A DNA stretch of 64,000 nucleotides, taken from positions 440,878-504,877 of the forward strand of contig JAJEFD010000013.1 in the NCBI GenBank assembly GCA_022820645.1, in the 5' to 3' direction. Below, in pieces: positions 32,724 through 42,279 of this stretch. The notes beneath the pieces were generated by a model. The model ran no database searches. It was not told the DNA's origin and saw only the letters and a program-made list of their open reading frames with translations. Source of the DNA: Dehalococcoidia bacterium (lineage in GTDB: Bacteria > Chloroflexota > Dehalococcoidia > Lucifugimonadales > Australimonadaceae). The position numbers were made by a program, and so were the translations under genes. How positions within the stretch are numbered: position 1 is the first letter of the stretch; each line of letters opens with the position of its first letter.

Positions 32724-34424
32724 ATGGCAACGAACCCGCTCAAGAAGCACTCAGCAGAGATGACCGACGGCCCGTCCCGCGCTCCGGCGCGCGCCATGCT
32801 CAAGGCCATCGGCTTCACCGACGACGACCTCGCCAAGCCCCTCATCGGCGTCGCCACGACTTGGATCGAGACGATGCCTTGCAACTACAACCAGCGCGAG
32901 TTGGCGCAGTACGTGAAGGAGGGCATCCGGGAGGCGGGCGGCACGCCCATGGAGTTCAACACCATCTCCGTTTCGGACGGCGTCGCGATGGGCACGGAGG
33001 GCATGCGCGGCTCGCTCGTCAGCCGAGAGGTCATCGCCGACTCCATCGAGACGGTCGCGCGCGGCCACTCGTTCGATGGCATCGTCGTGCTCGTCGGCTG
33101 CGACAAGACCCTCCCGGCGGGCGGGATGGCGCTCGCACGCCTCAACCTGCCCGGCCTCGCCTTCTACAACGGCTCCATCCTGCCCGGGAAGCTGGACGGG
33201 AAGGACATCACCATCCTGGACGTGTTCGAGGCCGTCGGCGCACACGGCGCGGGACGCATCGACGACGCGCGGCTGAAGGCGGTCGAGGACCACGCCTGCC
33301 CCGGCGCGGGCGCGTGCGGCGGGCAGTTCACCGCCAACACGATGGCGATGGCGCTGGAGTTCCTCGGCATCAGCCCCGCGGGCGCGAACGCCGTCCCCGC
33401 CGTCTTCGACGCGAAGGCCGAGGCAGCGCGGAACGCGGGCAGGCTCGCGATGGACCTCCTCCGCAGTGGCACGACGCCCCGCGACATCATGACGCGCGAG
33501 GCGTTCGAGAACGCCATCGCCGGCGTCGCCGCGACCGCGGGCTCGACGAACGCGGTGCTCCATCTGCTCGCGATAGCGCGCGAGGCGGGCGTCGAGCTCT
33601 CCATCGACGACTTCGACGAGATCGCGTGGCGCACGCCCATCGTCGCCAGCATGAAGCCCGGCGGCGCGTACAACGCGGTGGACCTGTACGCGGCGGGCGG
33701 CTACGGCCTCGTCTCGAAGGAGCTCGTCGGCGCTGAGCTGGCGCACGCGGGCGCGGCCAACGTGAGCGGCCAGAGCTTCGGCCAGATCGGCGCCGCGGCG
33801 GTCGCCGAGCCCGGCCAGCAGGTCGTCGTCTCCGCCAGCGACCCCATCAACCCGAACGGCGGCGTCGCCATCCTGCGCGGCAACCTCGCGCCGGAGGGCT
33901 GCGTCGTCAAGCTCGCGGGACACGGACGCAGGCTGCACCGCGGCCCCGCCCGGGTCTACGACCGCGAGGAGGACTGCTTCGCCGCCATCCGGGCCCGTGA
34001 GGTGCAGGACGGCGACGTCGTCGTCATCCGCTACGAGGGGCCGGTCGGCGGGCCGGGCATGCGCGAGATGCTGGCGGTCACCGCGGCGATCCAGGGCACG
34101 GGACTCGGCGACACCGTCGCGCTCATCACGGACGGGCGCTTCTCCGGTGCGACGCACGGCTTCATGGTCGGCCACATCACGCCCGAGGCCGCGAACGGCG
34201 GCCCGCTCGCGTTCCTGCGCGACGGCGACACCATCGTGCTGGACGTGGAGCGCCGCGTGCTGGAGACCGAGGTGCCGGACGAGGAGATGGCGCGCCGCCG
34301 CGAGGGCTGGAGCGCCCCGCCGCCGCGCTACACGACGGGCGTCTTCGCCAAGTACGCGCGCAGCGTCGCCTCCGCCAGCGAGGGCGCCATCACCAGCCCC
34401 GGCCTCCAGGGCAGCGTCTGGTAG
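32724..34424 (+). CDS. ilvD: Dihydroxy-acid dehydratase
   Basis: 566 residues; third step of valine, leucine and isoleucine synthesis, dehydrating 2,3-dihydroxy acids in the cytosol. Iron-sulfur ligands are in [13 protein letters not shown] [20 protein letters not shown] and [16 protein letters not shown], the three-cysteine pattern of the [2Fe-2S]/[4Fe-4S] family. [32 protein letters not shown] and [21 protein letters not shown] are the other signatures. The usual KT(I/L)PGM is KTLPAGGM. The length of about 560 corresponds to the shorter archaeal/plant-like group. Start has GGAGGAG 7 nt upstream. Confidence 0.96.
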   Translation: MATNPLKKHSAEMTDGPSRAPARAMLKAIGFTDDDLAKPLIGVATTWIETMPCNYNQRELAQYVKEGIREAGGTPMEFNTISVSDGVAMGTEGMRGSLVSREVIADSIETVARGHSFDGIVVLVGCDKTLPAGGMALARLNLPGLAFYNGSILPGKLDGKDITILDVFEAVGAHGAGRIDDARLKAVEDHACPGAGACGGQFTANTMAMALEFLGISPAGANAVPAVFDAKAEAARNAGRLAMDLLRSGTTPRDIMTREAFENAIAGVAATAGSTNAVLHLLAIAREAGVELSIDDFDEIAWRTPIVASMKPGGAYNAVDLYAAGGYGLVSKELVGAELAHAGAANVSGQSFGQIGAAAVAEPGQQVVVSASDPINPNGGVAILRGNLAPEGCVVKLAGHGRRLHRGPARVYDREEDCFAAIRAREVQDGDVVVIRYEGPVGGPGMREMLAVTAAIQGTGLGDTVALITDGRFSGATHGFMVGHITPEAANGGPLAFLRDGDTIVLDVERRVLETEVPDEEMARRREGWSAPPPRYTTGVFAKYARSVASASEGAITSPGLQGSVW

Positions 34425-34443
34425 GAGGTGGGGGATACGGGGT

Positions 34444-34536
34444 TGTCATGCCGAGCGCAGCCGAGGCATCTCTCAGGGAGCATCTGCAGAGACGGAGGTT
34501 CACCCGAGAGATTTCTCGGCTCCGCTCGAAATGACA
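34444..34536. repeat. Interspersed inverted repeat, TGTCATnCCGAGCG family
   Basis: The left arm 34444-34474 pairs with 34506-34536 at 26 of 31 positions around a 31-nt loop. It begins TGTCAT and ends ATGACA and contains CGAGCG and AGCCGAG. A relative lies at 35856-35974. Both flank the solute-binding lipoprotein gene at 34565-35845. Confidence 0.75.
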
Positions 34537-34564
34537 GGTGAGAGAGAACAAGTCAGGGAATCTC

Positions 34565-35845
34565 ATGCGCCGTAACCTCCTGAAGACCGTCGCCCTTGCC
34601 GCCCTCGCTGCCATCGCCGCTGCCGCCTGCGGCGGTGACGATGACCCCGGCGTTGTCGTCATTGGCCCTGACGAGCCCATCGAGATACGCACACTGCTCT
34701 CGGGGACCGGCGCATCGCGCGCCGCCGTTGAGATGGCCGTCGCCGACTTCGGACTCATCCACGGCCACGAGGTGGAGCTCGGCCCGCCCGTGGACGCCAT
34801 GTGCTCACGGGAGGGAGGACACGAGGGCGCGGATGAGATCGTCGACGACCCGAAGGTGCTCGGCATCGTCGGCACGTCGTGCTCGGTGTCGGCGGTGGCG
34901 GCGTCCCCCCGTATAAGCGTCGCCGGGCTCGTCATGATCTCCCCTTCCAACACGTCGCCCGCGCTCACGTCCGACCTGCTCGGCAACGCGGGCCCCAGCA
35001 ACCACGCGGGCTATTTCCGTGTTGCCAACAACGACCTCTACCAGGGGCAGGCGGTCGCCGGGTTCGCCTACGATGAACTCGGCCTGCGCCGCATGGTCGG
35101 GCTGCACGACGGCGACCCGTACACGAGCGCCCTCGCCAGAGCGTTCAGAGAGGAGTTCCGCGCTCGCGGCGGCAGGGTCCCGACCCTCGGCGTTATCGAG
35201 AAGGGGCAGACCGACATGAGTGCAGTGCTTCGGGAGTTCGCGCTCGAGGAGCCGGACGGCATCTTCTTCCCGGTCTTCGAGGCGGAGGCCGAGCACTTCA
35301 TCCGGCAGGCGCGGGAGTCCAACCGGCTGAGGGGCGTCACGTTCATATCGGCGGACGGCGCGTTCACGGCGGACTTCCTCGCCCTGCCGGAGACGGAGGG
35401 GCTCTACTTCGCGGGGTTCCCCTCCCACGTCTGGGGCAACCGCAACGCCGCGACCGGCAAGACCACCGGCGAGGCGCTCGCGGCGTTCGAGGCTGCACAC
35501 GGCGACCTGGCGCACGCGTCGCCCTTCTGGGCGCACGCCTACGACGCCGCGACGCTGCTGCTCGCCGCCATCGAGCGCGCCGCCGTCCCCGACGACGGCA
35601 CCTTCTTCGGCCGGCTCGTCGGCGTCGACGCGAGGGGAACGCTGCGCGTCGACCGCGGCGCGCTGCGGGGGGCCGTGTTCCAGGTCTCCCGGAACGAGGG
35701 CGAGGGCTTCGCCGGCCTTACCGGCGTGCTCGCCTGCGACGACTTCGGCGACTGCGGCCCCGGCGTCCAGGTCGTCTACCACCACACCGACGCAACCGTC
35801 ACGGACCCCGGCGAACTGCCCGTCGTCTACCGGTTCGAGCCGTGA
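34565..35845 (+). CDS. ABC transporter substrate-binding lipoprotein, amino acid/amide type
   Basis: 426 residues from ATG 34565 (AGGGAAT upstream); the longer frame to 34538 runs into the repeat. Signal peptide MRRNLLKTVALAALAAIAAA with lipobox then Cys-Gly-Gly-Asp, followed by a type I binding fold: IEIRTLLSGTGASRAAVEMA, GIVGTSCSVSAVAASP, ISPSNTSPALT, YFRVANNDLYQGQAVAGFAYDELG, and FWAHAYDAATLLLAAIERA. It binds a solute outside the membrane. No permease genes are adjacent, although an orphan ABC ATPase lies 2 kb downstream. Ligand unknown; the resemblance is to Leu/Ile/Val or amide receptors. Confidence 0.88.
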   Translation: MRRNLLKTVALAALAAIAAAACGGDDDPGVVVIGPDEPIEIRTLLSGTGASRAAVEMAVADFGLIHGHEVELGPPVDAMCSREGGHEGADEIVDDPKVLGIVGTSCSVSAVAASPRISVAGLVMISPSNTSPALTSDLLGNAGPSNHAGYFRVANNDLYQGQAVAGFAYDELGLRRMVGLHDGDPYTSALARAFREEFRARGGRVPTLGVIEKGQTDMSAVLREFALEEPDGIFFPVFEAEAEHFIRQARESNRLRGVTFISADGAFTADFLALPETEGLYFAGFPSHVWGNRNAATGKTTGEALAAFEAAHGDLAHASPFWAHAYDAATLLLAAIERAAVPDDGTFFGRLVGVDARGTLRVDRGALRGAVFQVSRNEGEGFAGLTGVLACDDFGDCGPGVQVVYHHTDATVTDPGELPVVYRFEP

Positions 35846-35855
35846 GATCGGCTCT

Positions 35856-35974
35856 TGTCATTCCGAGCGCAGCGCAGCGGAGCCGAGGAATCTCTCGGGT
35901 GGCGCCCGGTTGTCACTCCAGCGTTCTCCCCGAGAGATGTTTCGACTTCGCCTCCGACTTCGCTCAACATGACA
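35856..35974. repeat. Second copy of the TGTCATnCCGAGCG inverted repeat
   Basis: TGTCATTCCGAGCGCAGCG at 35856 onward and its imperfect complement ending ATGACA at 35974 enclose CCGAGGAATCTCTCGGG and CCCCGAGAGATG. The element is longer than the copy at 34444 because the inner arms carry extra AGC/TTCG units. It fills most of the spacer before the membrane protein gene. Confidence 0.7.
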
Positions 35975-36019
35975 GGTGGGGTGGGCCTGCCTATCCACAG
36001 GGCGGAGACTAGCCCGCCA

Positions 36020-36472
36020 ATGGCAGCGCAGGCAGTCCTCATCGCTGTCCTCATCGTCGTCGCGGCTGCTGCCGCCGTCCCGTTCGTCTGGCTGGAGCGC
36101 ACCCGCACCCGGCGCAGGCGGGACGCCAACGTGCTCGTCCTCGGCGGCGCGGTGCTCGGCGGCGGACAGGGCGCCATCGCCTTCGGCATCTTCGCCGCCG
36201 CCACCGCCGACCTCACGACGCCTTGGCTGCTCCTGCTGCCGCTGCTCAGCGTTGCGGCGGCGCTGCTCGCGCTGTGGGCCGCGTTCCGGCGTGAAGGCCA
36301 GACGCGGCGCGGGCTGCTGCTGGCGGCGGCAGGGCTCTCGCTCGGCGGAGCGTCCGCCGGGGCGCTGTTCGTGCTGACGGGCGTCGCGTCGTTCGTCGCT
36401 GCGCTCTGCTACCTCGCGGGGCTCTCCGACAACCCCCGCGCCCTCCTCCGCAAACTCGACCCGCGGGAGTGA
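36020..36472 (+). CDS. Hypothetical four-helix membrane protein
   Basis: 150 residues from ATG 36020. The N-terminal helix AAQAVLIAVLIVVAAAAAVP is followed by an Arg-rich cytoplasmic loop (RTRTRRRR), then three helices (VLVLGGAVLGGGQGAIAFGI, LTTPWLLLLPLLSVAAALLA, LLLAAAGLSLGGASAGALFV and the adjoining VLTGVASFVAALCYL). No family is recognised. Its stop overlaps the start of the SRPBCC gene (GTGA), suggesting co-translation. An upstream extension of the frame lies within the repeat and is discounted. Confidence 0.6.
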   Translation: MAAQAVLIAVLIVVAAAAAVPFVWLERTRTRRRRDANVLVLGGAVLGGGQGAIAFGIFAAATADLTTPWLLLLPLLSVAAALLALWAAFRREGQTRRGLLLAAAGLSLGGASAGALFVLTGVASFVAALCYLAGLSDNPRALLRKLDPRE

Positions 36473-37143
36473 GGCTTATGGCCTATAGTCTGGCTGCAGG
36501 CAGTGCGATGGCGAGCAACGAGCAGCGATACGGCGGCTTGTCCGCTGAGGCCGTGGCCAGAGCGACCGGCAGGGATTGGGACGCCTGGCTGGAGTTCCTG
36601 GACGGCCTCGGCGCGCGGGAGATGGACCACAAGCAGATCGTGGCGCTCATCGCCGGGCCGGGCGGGCTGTCCAGCGGCTGGTGGCAGCAGTCGGTCGCGG
36701 TGGGATATGAGCAGGCGCGGGGCCTGCGGGTCGTGGGGCAGACGTCTGCCGGCGGCTTCCAGATCGGTGTCCAGATGACCTTGCCGGTACCGGCAGAGGA
36801 GGCATGGGACCTGCTGACGGAAGGGCCCGGCCTGGGTGTCTGGCTGGGGACGGCCGACGGCATCGAGTTCCGCAAGGGTGAGCGGTACCGCACGTTGGAA
36901 GGCGTCTCGGGAGAGGTCCGCTCTCTGGTTCCCGGAGAGCGTGTCAGGCTGACCTGGAGCAGCCCGGCCCTGGCGCATCCGTCTACCCTGCAAGTCACTG
37001 TCTTACCGTCGGGAGGGAAGGCCTCGGTCAGGTTCCACCAGGAACGATTGTCCAGCCTCGAGGAGCGGGAGCGGATGCGGGACCACTGGGGGGATGTGCT
37101 GAAGGAGCTGTCGCAGTTGGTGCTCAGCAGGTGCCGCGCATGA
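36469..37143 (+). CDS. DUF4287-like plus SRPBCC (AHSA1-type) domain protein
   Basis: Up to 224 residues; GTG 36469 overlaps the upstream stop, while ATG 36478 or ATG 36508 are also possible starts. Residues about 22-85 (GLSAEAVARATGRDWDAWLE, DHKQIVALI, WWQQSVAVGYEQARGLR) match the DUF4287 type of domain. The rest, from about TLPVPAEEAWDLLTEGPGL to the end, is an SRPBCC helix-grip fold with YRTLEGVSGEVRSLVPGERV and the closing helix MRDHWGDVLKELSQLV. Such proteins bind small hydrophobic ligands or act as stress factors. It overlaps the next gene (ATGA). Confidence 0.8.
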   Translation: MRLMAYSLAAGSAMASNEQRYGGLSAEAVARATGRDWDAWLEFLDGLGAREMDHKQIVALIAGPGGLSSGWWQQSVAVGYEQARGLRVVGQTSAGGFQIGVQMTLPVPAEEAWDLLTEGPGLGVWLGTADGIEFRKGERYRTLEGVSGEVRSLVPGERVRLTWSSPALAHPSTLQVTVLPSGGKASVRFHQERLSSLEERERMRDHWGDVLKELSQLVLSRCRA

Positions 37144-37871
37144 ACTTCGAAGACCTGTTCCCCGAGGGCTTGTACGTGGTCCATGCGCTCGACCTGCTTG
37201 GCCCTGTGGCGGTCTACGTCCTCGGCATGAGCGTCTACGCCATCTTCATCTTCAGGTTCTACCGTTTCCTCGCCGCGCGGGACATGTTCGCGCTGGACCT
37301 CTCCCGGTACGAGAAGTCGCGCCGCCGGTCCGTGCGGCGCGTCCTCGGCGTGGTGATGTACGTGGCCAGGTATCTCATCGTCTTCCCGCTCTTCGCGTTC
37401 TTCTGGTTCGCCGTGCTCACGCTCATCCTGGCGTTCCTGGCGAAGGAACGCTCGTTCGCGGATACCCTGCTGATCGCGCTGGCGACCGTGAGCGCTATCC
37501 GCGTGACGGCGTACTACAACGAAGACCTCTCGCGCGACCTCGCGAAGATACTACCGTTCGCGGTGCTCGCCATCTTCCTGATCGACGCGTCCTTCTTCGA
37601 GATAAGCGAGTCGCTGTCGCTCCTGGAGCGTGCCAACGATCACCGCGAGACCATCCTCTACTACCTGCTCTTCCTGGTGCTGCTGGAGTTCGCGCTGCGG
37701 ATCGTGCGTGCGGTGCTCAGGGGCATATTCCGGCGGAAGAAGCGTGCGCAACCGGCTCCCGCAGCCGGACCTCCGCAGGACGACGAGCCATCGATCGCGG
37801 AAGACGGTGCGGCGGACGGCGCCGGAGCCCCAACCGCCGGTACTCCTGCCGGGGAACGCCCTCCTTCGTGA
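37140..37871 (+). CDS. Hypothetical multi-spanning membrane protein
   Basis: 243 residues from the ATG that overlaps the SRPBCC stop. About five membrane helices: VAVYVLGMSVYAIFIFRFYR, YLIVFPLFAFFWFAVLTLIL, TLLIALATVSAIRVTAYY, ILPFAVLAIFLIDASFF and ILYYLLFLVLLEFALRIVRA, then a charged, proline-rich cytoplasmic tail (about 50 residues). The segment RDMFALDLSRYEKSRRRS between helices 1 and 2 is basic. I do not recognise a family. The tight overlap suggests the 36020-37871 genes form one unit. Confidence 0.65.
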   Translation: MNFEDLFPEGLYVVHALDLLGPVAVYVLGMSVYAIFIFRFYRFLAARDMFALDLSRYEKSRRRSVRRVLGVVMYVARYLIVFPLFAFFWFAVLTLILAFLAKERSFADTLLIALATVSAIRVTAYYNEDLSRDLAKILPFAVLAIFLIDASFFEISESLSLLERANDHRETILYYLLFLVLLEFALRIVRAVLRGIFRRKKRAQPAPAAGPPQDDEPSIAEDGAADGAGAPTAGTPAGERPPS

Positions 37872-37920
37872 GGCGCACGCTCACCGGCTGCTGTCCTATA
37901 CTTCCGGCAGGCAGGGATCA

Positions 37921-38658
37921 ATGAGTGGCATACGAGTGCTGCGGCTCAAGTTCCAGTACCCCAAGACCGAGGCTCCCGCGGTCGACATCGCGGACCTCGA
38001 GGTCGGTGCGGGCGAGTTCGTCGCGATCATGGGCGAGTCGGGGTCGGGCAAGACCACGCTGCTGCGCCTCATCGCCGGCCTCGAGCGGCCTGAGCAGGGC
38101 GACATCTACATCGGCGGGGAGTACATGAACGACGTGCCGGTCGGGCGCAGGCCGGTGCAGCTCATCTTCCAGAGCCTCGCGCTCTGGCCGCACCTGCGGG
38201 TCATGGAGGAGCGCGGCTACTCCAACCTCAGCCTTCCGCTGAAAGCCCGACGCTGGGGCGATGAACAGATCCGTTCCCGCGTGAACAACGTGGCGCGCCG
38301 TGTGGGGCTCAGGGAGTACCTCTTCCCGCGCAAGCCGGACGAGCTGTCGGGCGGCGAGCGCCAGCGCGTCGCCCTCGCCCGCGCGATGGTCACGGAGGCC
38401 ACGTCGTTCCTGATGGACGAACCGCTGAGCAACCTCGACCCCATCAGCAGGCCCAAGATGCGCACGGAGATACGGCGCGTCCACGACGAGTTCGGCGCAA
38501 CGACGCTGTACGTGACGCACAACGTCACCGACGCACGCGTCATGGCGGACCGCATCGCCATCATCCGCGACGGCAGCATCCTCCGCACCGGCACGTACCA
38601 GGAGCTCATCCGGAACCCCGGCGACGAGTACACCCGCCTCCTGCTGTCGTCGTCCTAG
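37921..38658 (+). CDS. Orphan ABC transporter ATP-binding protein
   Basis: 245 residues from ATG 37921. Walker A GESGSGKTT (about 39-47), Q-loop LIFQSLALWPHLRVMEE, signature LSGGERQRVALARAM, Walker B TSFLMDEPLSNLDP and the switch histidine in LYVTHNVTDARVMAD. It resembles the sugar/polyamine import ATPases (MalK, PotA) but lacks their long C-terminal regulatory domain. No permease lies next to it. It could serve either solute-binding lipoprotein in this window with permeases encoded elsewhere; that is inference. Confidence 0.88.
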   Translation: MSGIRVLRLKFQYPKTEAPAVDIADLEVGAGEFVAIMGESGSGKTTLLRLIAGLERPEQGDIYIGGEYMNDVPVGRRPVQLIFQSLALWPHLRVMEERGYSNLSLPLKARRWGDEQIRSRVNNVARRVGLREYLFPRKPDELSGGERQRVALARAMVTEATSFLMDEPLSNLDPISRPKMRTEIRRVHDEFGATTLYVTHNVTDARVMADRIAIIRDGSILRTGTYQELIRNPGDEYTRLLLSSS

Positions 38659-38669
38659 GCAGCCGTCCG

Positions 38670-40307
38670 CTACTTCCCGCGGGCGCTCATGACCAGCATC
38701 TCCAGTATCTCGTGGGCGGAGATGGAGCCCCTGAACTCGCCGGTCTCGGAGTCGACGACGGGGAGGACGGAGAGGGAGTGCTCGGTCATGCGTTGCAGCG
38801 CGTCCTCCAGGTGTTCGTCGGAGTAGGCGGTCGGCGTCTGCTGCCGCAGCATCTGGCTGAGCGGGGTGTGGTCCCACTCGGCGTTGGGCAGGTAGCGCAG
38901 CATGCCCAGGGACACGATGCCGACCAGCGCCCCGTGTTCCACGATCACGTAGTCGTGCTGGTCCTGCAACAGCCAGTCATCCGCGAAGGTCTTGACCGTC
39001 TGCGAGGCCTCGGGATGGAGGCGGTAGGGGTCCAGCAGGTCGCGCACCCTGACCTCGTCCAGCACGAAGCGCTCGAACGACGGAGGGATCTTGTCGAACG
39101 AGAGTTCGCGTGTCGGGCGGGCCATCCGCCGCAGCGCGTAACCGATGCCCATGGGCGTGAGCATGATGTAGATCAGCATCACCAGCACCAGCAGGGAGAA
39201 GATGTCCTTGCCGATGGCGCCGCTGTGCAGCATGACCAGGAGCAGCGCGATCTCCGCGACGCCCTTCGCCGTGAGGCCCACCGCCGTGGCGAAGGGCGCG
39301 TCGACCCGTGTGACGTATGTGCTGAGCAGGGATGCGCCGACCTTGCCCACCAGGGGGACGAGGGCCAGTACGAGGATCGTCTCCACGGGCAGTCTGGTGA
39401 ATTCCAGGCTGAAGTACAGACCCGCGGAAGCGAAGAACAGCGGCACGAAGAAGCCCTCGGCAGCCCCCCGCATGCCGGGCATGATGTCACGCCGCATCTG
39501 GTACGGCAGGAAGGAGAGGGCGGCGCCGAAGAGGAGCGCGCCCAGTGAGCCGTGCAGCCCCACCTTTTCGGCGGCGACGACGACGAGGAAGAGGCTCCCG
39601 AGAAGAATGCCCAGGGCGAACTGCGGCACACGCAGGATGCGGTGCAGCAGACCGAGGGCCCGGGGCAACAGCTTGCTGGCCACGAACCACGTGACGATTG
39701 CGAACCCGATGATCTCCGCGATGATGATGGCCACGCCCGCCGTGTCGAGGCCGCCGTGCTCGTCCACCGAGAAGTGCCCGCTGATGGCGAAGCCCACGAT
39801 GAAGAGGGCGATCAGCTCGATGATGATGGCGGCGGTGAATATCTGCACGCCGACGGGCTCGCGCAGCCGGCCCTCGTCGATGAGCGCCTTCGCGACGACG
39901 CCCAGACTGGAGAGGGAGAGCACGCCGGCGAGGCCGAGCGCCTCCGTGAAACTGAGGCCCAGCCCGAGGTCGAAGACGTAGTCGGTCGTGACCGCGAGGG
40001 AGACGAGCATGGAGAGGGTGACGGCAAGTACCGCGGTGAAGAAGATGCGGCCACGGATGGCGGCGAGGAAGCCGGCGATGTCCAACTCCTCCAGTCCGAT
40101 GAGGAAGAAGAACATGAAGATGCCGATGCTGAGGATGAGGTCGATCTCCCTGCCGGTGTGGACGAGGCCGGTCACGGGGCCGAGGACCACGCCGGCGATG
40201 GCGTAGGCGAAGATGGCGTTCACGCCGAGGCGCTTGAAGACGCCTTCCAGCAGCTTGGCGGTGACGATGAGTATGCCAACCGCAAAGAGGGCTTCGTGGA
40301 TCTCCAC
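38670..40307 (-). CDS. CPA2-type cation/proton antiporter with C-terminal CBS pair
   Basis: 545 residues from GTG 40307 (GGGAGG 7 nt upstream); TTG 40340 and ATG 40325 are less well placed. About twelve helices with the Kef/NapA-type pattern: FAYAIAGVVLGPVTGL, GIFMFFFLIGLEELD, LSLSSLGVVAKAL, GALLFGAALSFLPY, FFASAGLYFSLEF and TAKGVAEIALLLVMLHSG. Residues about 420-540 form two CBS motifs (VRVRDLLDPYRLHPEASQTV; EHSLSVLPVVDSETGEFRGS), which usually sense adenine nucleotides. It likely exchanges Na+ or K+ for H+. It converges with the ABC ATPase gene. Confidence 0.88.
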   Translation of the reverse strand: MEIHEALFAVGILIVTAKLLEGVFKRLGVNAIFAYAIAGVVLGPVTGLVHTGREIDLILSIGIFMFFFLIGLEELDIAGFLAAIRGRIFFTAVLAVTLSMLVSLAVTTDYVFDLGLGLSFTEALGLAGVLSLSSLGVVAKALIDEGRLREPVGVQIFTAAIIIELIALFIVGFAISGHFSVDEHGGLDTAGVAIIIAEIIGFAIVTWFVASKLLPRALGLLHRILRVPQFALGILLGSLFLVVVAAEKVGLHGSLGALLFGAALSFLPYQMRRDIMPGMRGAAEGFFVPLFFASAGLYFSLEFTRLPVETILVLALVPLVGKVGASLLSTYVTRVDAPFATAVGLTAKGVAEIALLLVMLHSGAIGKDIFSLLVLVMLIYIMLTPMGIGYALRRMARPTRELSFDKIPPSFERFVLDEVRVRDLLDPYRLHPEASQTVKTFADDWLLQDQHDYVIVEHGALVGIVSLGMLRYLPNAEWDHTPLSQMLRQQTPTAYSDEHLEDALQRMTEHSLSVLPVVDSETGEFRGSISAHEILEMLVMSARGK

Positions 40308-40495
40308 TCTGTCGCCTCCCGTCATCCCCCTTGCGGTCAACGAGTCCGGTCGAGTGTGGATGCGCCGTCGAGACCGGGCCTCTACCGCTCGGGGGGCGCG
40401 CTGACACTAGCACCGGCAGGCTGGGCAGGCAAGGTGGACGGCGACTCATCGAGAAAGTACCTTCACCGTCCAGCCGGTTCTCCTGGGAGTGAGGC

Positions 40496-41047
40496 ATGAG
40501 TGCCACTGGCCACTGGCATTCGCTCGGCACGCAGGGCGGACGCATCGAGATAGTCGGGTACAACCCCGACTGGCCCCCGGTCTTCGAGCGCGAGGCAGCG
40601 ACTATCCGCGAGGCCTGCGGGCCCCGGGTCGTCGAGGTGCACCACGTCGGCAGTACCTCTGTGCCGGGGCTGGCGGCGAAGCCCGTCTTGGACATCATGC
40701 CGGTTGCCGCAAGCCCGTCGGACGCCCTGGCAGCCGTCCCACGGATGACGGCGCTCGGCTACCGTTGCCTCGGGGAGAACGGCATCCCCGGACGCCTGTA
40801 CTTCGAGAAGGACGTCGATGACCGCGACGTCGCGCACGTCCACATGTTCCCCGCGGGCCATCCCGCTATCCGGATGCACCTGGCGTTCCGCGACTACCTC
40901 CGGACGCACCCCGCCGCCGCCCGCGACTACGAACGGCTGAAGCGGACGCTCGCCGCGAAACACCGGAACGACCGTGAGGCCTACACCGACGCCAAGGCCG
41001 CCTTCATCGAGGGCATCATCGAGGTTGCGATGCATAATGAGAGATAG
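40496..41047 (+). CDS. GrpB/UPF0157 family protein
   Basis: 183 residues. IEIVGYNPDWPPVFEREAAT, VEVHHVGSTSVPGLAAKPVLDIMP (the family's nucleotidyltransferase-like GSTS...D.D strand region) and HVHMFPAGHPAIRMHLAFRDYLRTHP match the GrpB family, which has a nucleotidyltransferase fold. In some relatives the domain is fused to dephospho-CoA kinase. The specific reaction here is unknown. It starts at ATG 40496, divergent from the antiporter, with GGGAGTGAGG before it. Confidence 0.9.
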   Translation: MSATGHWHSLGTQGGRIEIVGYNPDWPPVFEREAATIREACGPRVVEVHHVGSTSVPGLAAKPVLDIMPVAASPSDALAAVPRMTALGYRCLGENGIPGRLYFEKDVDDRDVAHVHMFPAGHPAIRMHLAFRDYLRTHPAAARDYERLKRTLAAKHRNDREAYTDAKAAFIEGIIEVAMHNER

Positions 41048-41100
41048 CGCGATTCTGTGGCGTGTCCGAAGAGGGCGCTCGATGATGAGAGAGAACACCG

Positions 41101-42279
41101 ATGACAACAAAAGCGGGTAAGAACGAGAACGAGACGGCATTGACACTGCTTCGCACGGCAATGGCTCCGTTGGAAGAGGCGCGTGCGCTCCCATTTGCCG
41201 CCTACCACAGCGAGGATTTCTTCGCCCTGGAGATGGACCGCGTGTTTCGCGGCGACTGGGTAGCGGTCTGCGCGGAAGCGGCGCTTGCAGACACTGGGGA
41301 CTACCTTGCCATTGACATCGCCGGAGAACCGCTAGTGTTGATTCGCAGCGCGGACGGCGAGTTGCGGGCGCTGTCGAACGTGTGCCGCCATCGCGGCACA
41401 GTCTTGCTCGATCCGGGAGTCGACAATCTCCACGGGGAGAGGATCGTCTGCCCATACCACGGCTGGAGCTATAGCGACTCAGGGACGTTCCGGGGCGCGC
41501 CGTATGCGCAGGGCGCCAGGATCGATCGCGACGAGCACTGCCTTCCCTCCTTCCGCACTGAGGTCTGGATGGGCATCGTGTTCGTGTGCCTGTCAGCCGA
41601 CGCCCCACCGCTGGCCGAACGGCTTGCCGGCATCGCTCCGCACCTTGCGGAGTTCGACATGGCGTCGTTCGCGGCGCCCGGCGCACTCTCGGCGCCGGAA
41701 GTCTGGGCGGCCAACTGGAAGCTGATCGTCGAGAACGGCATGGAGAGTTACCACCTCTTCAAGGTGCACGAGAACACCCTGGAGAAGATCAGCCCGACGA
41801 AGGGGGCTTACTACATAGAAGGCTCGGCGGCATGGACGCTGACCGGCGGGGAGATCGTGCAAGGCGGAGGAGGTATCGCCGGAAAACTGCTTGCAACGCT
41901 GTTCGGCAGTGGGGCCAGCGGCGACCACTACGTCCTCGTCTCGATTCCGCCTTCATTCGTTGGCGTGGTCACGAAGGACTCCTGGGACTGGATAATCGCC
42001 CATCCGTTGAGCCCGACCTCCACCCGCGTGCTGTTGGGGTCGCTGGCGAGGTCATCCCCTGATCTGATGACCCGCATGGCCGCCAGCGGCTATACGGCCG
42101 CCTTCCTGGAAGAGGACCGCGCGATCTGCGAGCGTGTCCAGACGGGGATGGCGGCGCGGGCCTCCGCCGGAGGGCGGCTGGTCCCGCTGGAGCGGGTGGT
42201 CGTGGACTTCCATCACTACCTGGCCTGGCATCTCACCGGGGAGAGCCCCCCGGAAAGACACGTGGAGGCGACGAGATGA
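41101..42279 (+). CDS. Rieske non-haem iron oxygenase, large subunit
   Basis: 392 residues. The [2Fe-2S] Rieske centre is CRHRG and CPYHGWSY (Cys-x-His ... Cys-x2-His). The mononuclear iron site is in KLIVENGMESYHLFKVHENT (two His) with a later Asp. This domain order is that of ring-hydroxylating and choline/carnitine-type oxygenases. They use O2 and electrons from a separate reductase, which is not encoded here. The next gene overlaps the stop (ATGA). The substrate is unknown; no beta subunit is present, which favours a homotrimeric single-subunit enzyme. Confidence 0.9.
   Translation: MTTKAGKNENETALTLLRTAMAPLEEARALPFAAYHSEDFFALEMDRVFRGDWVAVCAEAALADTGDYLAIDIAGEPLVLIRSADGELRALSNVCRHRGTVLLDPGVDNLHGERIVCPYHGWSYSDSGTFRGAPYAQGARIDRDEHCLPSFRTEVWMGIVFVCLSADAPPLAERLAGIAPHLAEFDMASFAAPGALSAPEVWAANWKLIVENGMESYHLFKVHENTLEKISPTKGAYYIEGSAAWTLTGGEIVQGGGGIAGKLLATLFGSGASGDHYVLVSIPPSFVGVVTKDSWDWIIAHPLSPTSTRVLLGSLARSSPDLMTRMAASGYTAAFLEEDRAICERVQTGMAARASAGGRLVPLERVVVDFHHYLAWHLTGESPPERHVEATR

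Noticed and set aside
32384..32884. A 166-residue minus-strand ORF upstream of ilvD
   Set aside because: It crosses the repeat region and the ilvD start on the opposite strand and has no recognisable protein features.
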